64,000 nucleotides of DNA from Blautia glucerasea (lineage in GTDB: Bacteria > Bacillota > Clostridia > Lachnospirales > Lachnospiraceae). The position numbers and the translations under genes are program-made. Location of the stretch: assembly GCF_013304385.1 (NCBI RefSeq), contig NZ_JAAITU010000004.1, positions 1 to 64,000 of the forward strand. The letters run 5' to 3'. Positions 57,492 to 64,000 of the stretch are shown piece after piece; position 1 is the stretch's first letter; every line of letters starts with the position of its first letter. Below the pieces are notes generated by a model. That model searched no databases. It was given only the letters and a program-made list of their open reading frames with translations, and was not told the origin of the DNA.

Positions 57492-58046
57492 TTATTTCTT
57501 TTTCTTGTTTTTCTTGTCGGTTGTATTGGTATTAGCTGCAGCAGTTTTGGTATTTTTTGCGGATTTGCCGGACTGCTTTGGCTGTGACTGGACTTCCGGA
57601 GCTTTGTCTTTTTTGAAGCGGGCAAAAAAGCCTTTTTTCTTCTTGACTGGAGCCTCCAGAGTACCATGGATACCCTTAACACCTACAATATATAATCCGC
57701 TGACTTCTGCCTTGATCTCTTTCTTTACTGGGATCAGGTCAAAAACCTTCTCATCTGCGATCAGGATAGAAATCTTCGGGCCGACTTTTGCTTTTACGAT
57801 CGGCAGTTTGGAACGGCGCAGAAGCTTTGGAGTCTGGTCAATGACCATCTGTGGAAGACCGGACTGCTTCAGCGGCAACCGTTTTTTGTCGATGACCAAC
57901 ATGGAAACCGTCTGTTTGGAAGCTTCGATCTGTGCCTGCTGCTCCTCTTGCTTCTTCTGGGTCTTTTTTCCGAAAAAATACAAGCCGATCAACAAGCCTA
58001 CCAGAACAACCAGAATGACAAGAAGGACGATAGTTACTGTACTCAT
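57492..58046 (-). CDS. Single-span membrane protein with lysine-rich tail, unknown function
   Basis: About 184 residues: an N-terminal membrane helix (TIVLLVILVVLVGLLIGLYFFG), a short coiled region, a conserved-looking middle domain (MLVIDKKRLPLKQSGLPQ ... KVGPKISILIADEKVFDLIPVKKEIKAEVSGLYIVG), and a very basic, low-complexity tail (KKKKGFFARFKKDK, NTTDKKNKKKK). AGGAGGATGCGTAT precedes the ATG. The lysine tail could bind RNA or acidic lipid; no family recognised. Confidence 0.65.
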   Translation of the reverse strand: MSTVTIVLLVILVVLVGLLIGLYFFGKKTQKKQEEQQAQIEASKQTVSMLVIDKKRLPLKQSGLPQMVIDQTPKLLRRSKLPIVKAKVGPKISILIADEKVFDLIPVKKEIKAEVSGLYIVGVKGIHGTLEAPVKKKKGFFARFKKDKAPEVQSQPKQSGKSAKNTKTAAANTNTTDKKNKKKK

Positions 58047-58275
58047 ATACGCATCCTCCTGTGTGTAATTTGTAATAATATTCACGCAGAGTTTATTTTA
58101 ACATTGTTTGAGGTAAAACGCAATTATTAAAATAAAATTAAAACGGAATAGGAATGTAGAATTTAGGAGAATAAACGGTTATAATAAAAAATACGATATT
58201 GGGAATCATACAGATAAGAAAAACTTTTTGGACGGATGCTTTTGTATCGTCCATGAAGAAAAAGGAGTATATTGA

Positions 58276-60087
58276 ATGAGGGAGATGAAGCCGGAACAGG
58301 AGGACAGCAGGGAGATTAAGGACGAACTGCAGCTTCCTGAAGAAGAGAAGCCAGGATTCTGGGGAGACAGTTTGGCTGATTCCGGGGAAACGGATACAGA
58401 TGAGAAGGCTGAAGCGGCTTATTATGAAGCACGCAGACAGGAACGGCATGAGCGGATCCTGCTTCGCAGAAAGAGAAGAAAGCGGAACAGGATTCTTGGA
58501 TTGGTTCTTGCTATATTGGTACTGTTTACCTGCGGAGGGATTCTATTCCGTAAGGATATCGGGAAGCAGTTTGGCAGGATCCGGACGGCTGTGACAAATG
58601 GAATTAAGACGACTGGTAATAAGAACAGCACAGATAATAAGAAAGATATTGATGTGGCGGCAGTGACAGGAATCACACCAACGCCGGAGGTGACAGAAGA
58701 AGCTACACCAACGCCGGAGGTGACAGAAGAAGCTACACCTACACCGGAGGTGACAGAAGAAGCTACACCTACACCGGAGGTGACAGAGGGAGCTACACCT
58801 ACACCGGAGGTGACAGAGGAAGCTACGCCTACACCAGAGGTGACAGAAGAGCTTACACCAATCCCGGATCCGGCGGCAGCTGCAGAGGCAGAGCGAATCC
58901 AGCAGGTATTGGCTCAGGCAGAGAACTGTGCAGTTCAGTATGACTATGACCAGGCGATCAGTCTTCTTCAGAATGATGCTGCTTACGGAAGCAGCCCTGA
59001 TATGCAGCAGGCTGCTGCAGGTTATCAGCAGATAAAGGATGCCTGTGTGGCATGGAGCCCTGAGCAGGTAACACATATCTTTTATCATTCTTTGATCGTA
59101 GATCCATCAAAGGCATTTGATGGAGATTACAAACAGGGCGGTTACGACCAGGTCATGACTACTATGAGTGAGTTTAACCAGATCACCCAGACCATGTATG
59201 ACAAAGGTTATGTGATGGTGAGCATTTATGACCTTGCCCAGATGGATGAGAATGGTGTGATGCAGGGAAAAGAGGTGCATTTGCCGGAAGGGAAAATCCC
59301 GTTTGTGCTTTCACAGGATGATGTGTGTTATTATCATTCGCAGGATGGAGACGGGATCGCTACAAAACTGGTAGTAGATGGAGATGGCAGGGTTCGGAAT
59401 GAATACGTGGAGGATGACGGGAGTATCTCTGTGGGGGATTATGATGTGGTTCCTCTGATCGACCGTTTTGTTGAAGCGCATCCGGATTTTTCCTATCATG
59501 GAGCCAAAGGCATTGTTGCACTTACTGGATATAACGGGATCCTTGGATACCGTACAGATATCAGTTATCAGACCAGACCGGATGATCTGAATGATGATAA
59601 GAAAGCCTGGTTGGATGCACATCCGGATTTTAATCTGGATACAGAGCGTGCAGGAGCAAAGGCAGTGGCAGATGCTATGAAAGCTGAGGGTTGGATTTTT
59701 GCCAGTCATACCTGGGGACATAAGAATATGTCCAGTGTATCCATGGAACGGCTTGTGACAGATACGCAGAATTTTAAGGAGAATGTGGATCCGCTGATTG
59801 GCGGTACAGATATTATTATCTTTGCATTTGGCGCAGATATTAATGATGGCGGCGATTATACTGGAGATGAGAAGTTTGAATATCTGAAGTCACAGGGTTA
59901 TAACTATTACTGTAATGTGGACTCTAGCAGATATTTTGTACAGATCAGAGACGGTTATTTCCGTATGGGCCGCAGGAATGTGGATGGGTACAGGATGTAC
60001 TACAATCCGGAGATGCTGTCAGATCTGTTTGATGCATCTGCTGTGTTTGATCCTTCAAGACCCACGCCGGTACCACCTATGGGCTGA
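58276..60087 (+). CDS. Membrane-anchored polysaccharide-deacetylase-like protein with PTPEVTEEAT repeats
   Basis: A 603-residue protein. A charged cytoplasmic N-terminus (~75 residues) and one membrane helix (ILGLVLAILVLFTCGGILF) are followed by six copies of the 10-residue repeat PTPEVTEEAT, probably a cell-wall-spanning stalk. A short helical segment precedes a large domain with SQDDVCYYHSQDGDG and FASHTWGHKNM, which recalls carbohydrate-esterase-4 metal motifs (DD and HxxxH-like). Substitutions elsewhere make activity uncertain. AAAGGAG supports the start. It heads a same-strand run of envelope genes. Confidence 0.75.
   Translation: MREMKPEQEDSREIKDELQLPEEEKPGFWGDSLADSGETDTDEKAEAAYYEARRQERHERILLRRKRRKRNRILGLVLAILVLFTCGGILFRKDIGKQFGRIRTAVTNGIKTTGNKNSTDNKKDIDVAAVTGITPTPEVTEEATPTPEVTEEATPTPEVTEEATPTPEVTEGATPTPEVTEEATPTPEVTEELTPIPDPAAAAEAERIQQVLAQAENCAVQYDYDQAISLLQNDAAYGSSPDMQQAAAGYQQIKDACVAWSPEQVTHIFYHSLIVDPSKAFDGDYKQGGYDQVMTTMSEFNQITQTMYDKGYVMVSIYDLAQMDENGVMQGKEVHLPEGKIPFVLSQDDVCYYHSQDGDGIATKLVVDGDGRVRNEYVEDDGSISVGDYDVVPLIDRFVEAHPDFSYHGAKGIVALTGYNGILGYRTDISYQTRPDDLNDDKKAWLDAHPDFNLDTERAGAKAVADAMKAEGWIFASHTWGHKNMSSVSMERLVTDTQNFKENVDPLIGGTDIIIFAFGADINDGGDYTGDEKFEYLKSQGYNYYCNVDSSRYFVQIRDGYFRMGRRNVDGYRMYYNPEMLSDLFDASAVFDPSRPTPVPPMG
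58675..58854. repeat. 30-bp in-frame tandem repeat, six copies
   Basis: Six units of the type ACACCTACACCGGAGGTGAC... with a 30-bp period encode PTPEVTEEAT. Near-identity at the DNA level suggests recent expansion. Confidence 0.9.
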
Positions 60088-60139
60088 TGCCGGGGGATCA
60101 TTATAAAGATGGCATAAACAGGAGAAAGGAAGACAGAAA

Positions 60140-61417
60140 ATGAAACGAAAAACATGTGTGGCAGTACTTGCCATGTGTCTGATATTGGCGGCTGGCTGCG
60201 AAAACAATGGAAGCGGTAACGCAGACAGGACAAAGACAGAGGACACAAAGACCGATACAACACAGGATACAGATATGAACAAGAGCAGCCAGGACTCAGA
60301 CACCCGTCTGGTCTCTGTAGATGATATAGATAAATATATTACACTGGGTGAATATAAGGGAATCGTCCTGACGAAAAGTAATGTGCAGGTTACAGAGGAA
60401 GATGTGGACAACCGTGTTACAGAGAATCTGAAGGACAATATGAAGGAAGTTACCCAGAAGGGAGCGACTGTCCAGGATGGAGATGCAGTTACCATTAATT
60501 TTGTAGGCAAGAAAGACGGAGTGGCTTTTGAAGGCGGATCAGGGAACAATTATGATCTGACCATCGGAGACGGCACCATGATCCCAGGCTTTGAAGAAGG
60601 TATTATCGGTATGAAGAAAGGTGACACCAAGGATGTTGAAGTTACATTTCCGGAGAACTACAGACAGACAGATCTGGCAGGGCAGGATGCTGTATTCCAG
60701 ATCACTTTGCAGAGCTTTCGGAGAGCACCTGAGTTTACAGATGAGTGGGTGACTGATAATACCGATTATGCCAATATGGAAGAATACAAGGCAGGGGTGC
60801 GTACCCAGCTGGAAGCAGAGGCTGTAACAAATGCGGATCAGGCTTTGAAGACTCAGGCATGGTCACAGGTATTTTCCGATTCTGAGGTTAAGGAATACCC
60901 GCAAGCGGATATGGATGAGGCTTCTGCAGAGTACAAACGTCTGGTACAGAAGTATGCAGATCAGGCAGGGATGAAGCTGGAAGAGTTTGTAGAGTCTCAG
61001 GGACTGACTACCGAAGATTTTGACAGCCAGTGTCAGTATTATGCACAGCAGAAGGTAAAACAGAATCTGATCGTCCAGAAGATTATGGATGCCGAGGGCA
61101 TTGCATTGGATGATGAGGAATGTCTGGCTATTCAGGATCAGATCCTGCAGCAGTCAGGTGCAGGAGATATGGCTGTATTGATTGATACTTACGGACAGGC
61201 AGCAGTGGATGAGACGATTGGACTGCTGCGTATCGAAGATTTCCTGGTAGCCAATGCCAATGTGGAGCAGACAGAAGCAACTACGGATGCAGAAGCAACA
61301 GGTGCAGATACGGCAAATACGGAGACAACAGATGCAGAAGCAACAGGTGCAGATACAGTAAATACAGACACAGCAGATACAAATGCAACAGGTGCAGACA
61401 GTACGGAGGCTCAGTGA
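60140..61417 (+). CDS. Lipoprotein trigger-factor/FKBP-type peptidyl-prolyl isomerase
   Basis: A 425-residue predicted lipoprotein (lipobox LAAGC). After an acidic linker comes a trigger-factor-like arrangement: an FKBP-type PPIase domain (GDAVTINFVGKKDGVAFEGG ... IPGFEEGIIGMKKGDTKDVEVTFPENY) and a helical C-terminal chaperone-like domain (~205-375). It ends in three 15-residue repeats (TTDAEATGADTANTE). Probably an extracytoplasmic foldase similar in role to PrsA. It overlaps the nagA start. Confidence 0.85.
   Translation: MKRKTCVAVLAMCLILAAGCENNGSGNADRTKTEDTKTDTTQDTDMNKSSQDSDTRLVSVDDIDKYITLGEYKGIVLTKSNVQVTEEDVDNRVTENLKDNMKEVTQKGATVQDGDAVTINFVGKKDGVAFEGGSGNNYDLTIGDGTMIPGFEEGIIGMKKGDTKDVEVTFPENYRQTDLAGQDAVFQITLQSFRRAPEFTDEWVTDNTDYANMEEYKAGVRTQLEAEAVTNADQALKTQAWSQVFSDSEVKEYPQADMDEASAEYKRLVQKYADQAGMKLEEFVESQGLTTEDFDSQCQYYAQQKVKQNLIVQKIMDAEGIALDDEECLAIQDQILQQSGAGDMAVLIDTYGQAAVDETIGLLRIEDFLVANANVEQTEATTDAEATGADTANTETTDAEATGADTVNTDTADTNATGADSTEAQ
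61280..61414. repeat. 45-bp in-frame tandem repeat, three copies
   Basis: Units encode TTDAEATGADTANTE, TTDAEATGADTVNTD and TADTNATGADSTEAQ at the C-terminus of the foldase lipoprotein. The third is diverged. Confidence 0.85.
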
Positions 61418-62520
61418 TGATCATTCAGGGCGGGATGGTGTTCAAGGAAGACGGAAGCTTCCGCAGACAGGAACTGTATATTGAAGGACACAGGATCGTA
61501 TCCGGCCAGGAGCAGCTGACGGACTGCACTGTAATTGATGCGGAGGGATTGCTTGTTCTGCCGGGACTGATAGATATCCATACCCATGGAGCCTGCGGAC
61601 ATGATTATTGTGACGGAGATATGGAGGGACTGAAGGCTATCCTGAGATATGAAAGGCAGCACGGGATCACATCCTGCTGTCCAACCTCTATGACATTGCC
61701 GGAGAATAGTCTGAAGGACATTTTCAGCAATATCCGCAGTCTGGGAGAATATCGGGAAGGGGCAACCGTTCAGGGGATTAATATGGAGGGGCCTTTTCTT
61801 GATCCTGTCAGGAAGGGGGCACATAAGGAAAGCTGCATCCTAAAGCCGGATCCAGAACTGTTTGGCAGGCTGAATGGGTATTCCGGCGGACGGATCCGTA
61901 TTATGACCCTTGCACCCAATGCAGAAGGGGCAATGGAGTTTATCCGGGAATTTCATGATCAGGTATGTATTTCCCTTGGACATACATCAGCAGATTATGA
62001 TACAGCCAGGACAGCCATGCAACAGGGAGCACATCATGTGACCCATCTGTTTAATGCTATGGAGCCTTTGGGGCACAGGGCACCCGGGCTGATCGGCGCA
62101 GCCTTTGACGACCCTGAATGTATGGCAGAGCTTATCTGTGACGGGATACATGTACATCCCTCAGTAGTGAGAGCAGCATTTCATATGTTTGGACCTGAGA
62201 GGATGATCCTGATCAGCGATTCCATGATGGCAACCGGAATGGAAGACGGTATTTATCATCTGGGTGGCCAGTTGGTACAGGTACAGAATAAAAAGGCGCT
62301 TTTGCAGGATGGCACGATTGCCGGCTCTGCGACAGATCTTTTTGACTGTATGAAGAAGGCAGTATCTTTTGGGATTCCGCTGGAGGACGCTGTTTTTGCA
62401 GCAACCAGGAATCCGGCAAAGAGTATAGGGATCTATCACAGAACCGGATCAGTAACAATTGGAAAGGAAGCAGATCTTCTTCTGGTAACACCGGAATTGG
62501 ATCTTATTCAGGTAATATGA
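61417..62520 (+). CDS. nagA: N-acetylglucosamine-6-phosphate deacetylase
   Basis: A 367-residue amidohydrolase-type enzyme that deacetylates GlcNAc-6-P for amino-sugar catabolism and cell-wall recycling. Motifs are HTHGACGHD (metal), EGPFLDPVRKGAH, SLGHTSADY, THLFNAMEPL, ICDGIHVHP and LISDSMMATG with the catalytic Asp. The ATG overlaps the preceding stop (TGATG) with CGGAGG seven bases upstream. No nagB partner is visible in the window. Confidence 0.94.
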   Translation: MIIQGGMVFKEDGSFRRQELYIEGHRIVSGQEQLTDCTVIDAEGLLVLPGLIDIHTHGACGHDYCDGDMEGLKAILRYERQHGITSCCPTSMTLPENSLKDIFSNIRSLGEYREGATVQGINMEGPFLDPVRKGAHKESCILKPDPELFGRLNGYSGGRIRIMTLAPNAEGAMEFIREFHDQVCISLGHTSADYDTARTAMQQGAHHVTHLFNAMEPLGHRAPGLIGAAFDDPECMAELICDGIHVHPSVVRAAFHMFGPERMILISDSMMATGMEDGIYHLGGQLVQVQNKKALLQDGTIAGSATDLFDCMKKAVSFGIPLEDAVFAATRNPAKSIGIYHRTGSVTIGKEADLLLVTPELDLIQVI

Positions 62521-62604
62521 ATATAGAAGTGGGATGTTAATCCTGCCATATTCGAATAATTATATAATTGGTTAATCATAGTTAAGAGTGGGGTTATTGG
62601 TGAA

Positions 62605-63777
62605 ATGAACAGAAGAACAGCACGCGAGAGGATGCGCAGGAAAAAGCGCCAGATGAGACGAAGGAAGATCATCAGGCTTGCCACATATTTGGTGGCTATG
62701 GTTCTGGCAGTGGTATTTGTAGTAAGAGGGATCATTATTCCAATTGCCAACCGTATCAGTGGAAAGGATGAAAGCAAGTCGGTAGAGGTACAGGCCAATA
62801 TATCAATAGATCCGGATGCAGCCATCCGCCAGCCTTTAAAGGGACAGCAGGATACGGCTAAGGTGGCATATGTGGCTCCAGGATGGCATGAAGATGAAAA
62901 TGGCAAGTGGTATCAGAATGCTGATGGTACATATTATGCAGGAGGGCTTCAGGATATTTCCGGAACCAAATACTGCTTTAATGATAATGGTTATGTTCAG
63001 ACCGGCTGGGTATCAAAAGGAATAAAGGATTACTATTTTAATGAAGATGGATCTTATGACCCCACACAGAAGCGTAAATTACTTTGCCTTACCTTTGATG
63101 ATGGGCCGGGACAGTATACAGATGATCTGTTGAACTGTTTGGAAGAGAACAATGCACATGCCACGTTTTTTATGCTTGGACAGAATGTGGCCAATTATCC
63201 GGAACAGGTACAGCATATCCTGAAAGCCGGATGTGAGATCGGAAGCCATTCTTATGATCATCCGAATCTGAAAAATCTGGATCTGGATTCTGTAAAGAAA
63301 CAGTTTACAGATACAGATGATCTTCTGATCAAAGCCTGTGGTCAGGCGGCAACGGTAGCCAGGGCACCTTATGGAGAATGGAATCAGGATATCATTGATA
63401 CTGTTGGAAAGCCGTTTTTTACCTGGAGTGTGGATTCCAGGGACTGGGATTATAAGGATGCAGATCTTGATTATAAGTCCGTTATGGAGGGGGATCTGTC
63501 TGATGGAAGTATCATTTTGATGCATGATATTCATCAGCCTACAGTAGAGGCTGCAAAGAGGATCATTCCGGAGCTGGTGGCACAGGGCTACAAGCTGGTC
63601 ACAGTAAGCGAGATGGCTCAGGCCAAAGGAGTGACTCTGCAGATGGCGTCCTATTCCGATTTCTGGCAAAGTTCTTTTGATAAGGGGATCATTGCTGGGG
63701 CTTCTTCTGGTGGAGGAGATACTTCTGGCGAAAGTACTGATGGCAATACGGATGAAAGCGGCGAACAACAGGAATAG
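62605..63777 (+). CDS. Peptidoglycan/polysaccharide deacetylase (CE4, PgdA-like) with cell-wall-binding repeats
   Basis: A 390-residue protein with a very basic cytoplasmic N-terminus, one membrane helix, and two choline-binding-like (CW_binding) repeats (GKWYQNADGTYYAGGLQ, GYVQTGWVSKGIKDYYF). The CE4 domain is complete: LTFDDGPG (motif 1), GSHSYDHP (motif 2, HxxxxH-type), RAPYGEWN (motif 3), SVDSRDW (motif 4) and ILMHDIH (motif 5). Likely deacetylates peptidoglycan GlcNAc, raising lysozyme resistance. The C-terminal tail is Gly/Ser/Asp/Glu low complexity. Confidence 0.92.
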   Translation: MNRRTARERMRRKKRQMRRRKIIRLATYLVAMVLAVVFVVRGIIIPIANRISGKDESKSVEVQANISIDPDAAIRQPLKGQQDTAKVAYVAPGWHEDENGKWYQNADGTYYAGGLQDISGTKYCFNDNGYVQTGWVSKGIKDYYFNEDGSYDPTQKRKLLCLTFDDGPGQYTDDLLNCLEENNAHATFFMLGQNVANYPEQVQHILKAGCEIGSHSYDHPNLKNLDLDSVKKQFTDTDDLLIKACGQAATVARAPYGEWNQDIIDTVGKPFFTWSVDSRDWDYKDADLDYKSVMEGDLSDGSIILMHDIHQPTVEAAKRIIPELVAQGYKLVTVSEMAQAKGVTLQMASYSDFWQSSFDKGIIAGASSGGGDTSGESTDGNTDESGEQQE

Positions 63778-63814
63778 TCAGAAATAATAGATTTATGCAT
63801 AAAATACAAGAATG

Positions 63815-63858
63815 TGGGAGGGTATGTTGTCATTTAACATTGACGCATTGCCCTCCCA
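63815..63858 (+). terminator. Hairpin after the deacetylase gene
   Basis: TGGGAGGG and CCCTCCCA pair perfectly, with an inner ATGTT/AACAT stem. No clean T-run follows, so termination strength is uncertain. Confidence 0.5.
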
Positions 63859-63868
63859 TTGGTATAAT
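63840..63868 (+). promoter_or_regulatory. Promoter for a gene or RNA beyond the right edge
   Basis: TTGACG, 17 bp, TATAAT, with the -35 inside the hairpin loop. Downstream 125 bases show no convincing start with a ribosome binding site; a possible 18-codon frame begins at the ATG near 63895. Confidence 0.6.
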
Positions 63869-64000
63869 ATTGACTATGAGGCGGTTCTATAATATGACTT
63901 TTTTGAACAAAGTGCATAGATACAGACAGAAAAGGTATGGGATTGCCTAAATTACGATCCGGCAGATATTACAGAGTGCGAAAATGTCGGATGAGCGGAC

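Overview
This window looks like chromosome from a spore-forming, mid-GC Firmicute, most likely a gut Lachnospiraceae (Blautia/Dorea/Roseburia-like). The reasons are strong AGGAGG-type ribosome binding sites on nearly every gene, a clostridial SipL spore-morphogenesis protein, a GerA-type germination operon, a Gram-positive Tad/Flp pilus cluster, secreted proteins ending in lysine-rich Big_2/FN3 domains without LPXTG anchors, and a THF riboswitch on folT. No rRNA, tRNA, CRISPR array, prophage or plasmid replication gene was found.

Layout. 1-1000: apparent right end of an IS200/IS605-type element, then a LOG-family gene preceded by 22-bp tandem repeats. 1.4-10.8 kb: two very large secreted modular proteins flanking a two-gene PLP sulfur-amino-acid unit (transsulfuration enzyme plus MalY/PatB beta-lyase). 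10.9-19 kb: housekeeping run with EndoQ-type PHP nuclease, YfcE phosphodiesterase, a membrane OB-like protein, LrgAB, a small membrane protein behind LexA-like boxes, a WYL regulator, BirA, AlaX-type editing protein and an amidohydrolase. 19-22.6 kb: a lipoprotein with four similar repeats, folT under a THF riboswitch, a GNAT acetyltransferase and an SGNH hydrolase.

22.9-34.2 kb: a compact Tad (Flp pilus) operon with its own promoter and a three-hairpin leader. Its order is prepilin peptidase, TadZ-like, TadA, TadB, TadC, a 59-residue Flp pilin, a DUF5702-like protein, a Cys-rich TadE-like protein, a second A24 peptidase, TadE and an FHA protein. A Lon-like AAA+ protein follows behind its own promoter. 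34.3-39.3 kb: rhomboid protease overlapping a soluble histidine kinase, HIT hydrolase, ECF-like sigma factor, MurG and two unknown genes.

39.6-50.3 kb: circularly permuted GH3 glycosidase, PlsC, a PrcB-like lipoprotein, SipL, IspE, a GntR regulator, and a spore germination operon in which GerB is fused to a short GerC domain and followed by a small exported protein. 50.5-63.8 kb: a third giant secreted protein, MurI, DUF1934, two polysaccharide-deacetylase-like proteins, a lipoprotein trigger-factor/FKBP-type foldase and NagA. The right end carries a promoter and untranslated sequence for something beyond the window.

Recurring themes are cell envelope building and remodelling (MurG, MurI, PgdA-like, NagA, LrgAB, IspE), a surface display and pilus programme, and sporulation/germination. 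Unusual non-coding structures are an unexplained leader RNA on the pilus operon, a dispersed ~50-bp repeat in three copies, a potential pseudoknot, a palindrome cluster, and a palindrome that encodes the C-termini of two convergent genes.
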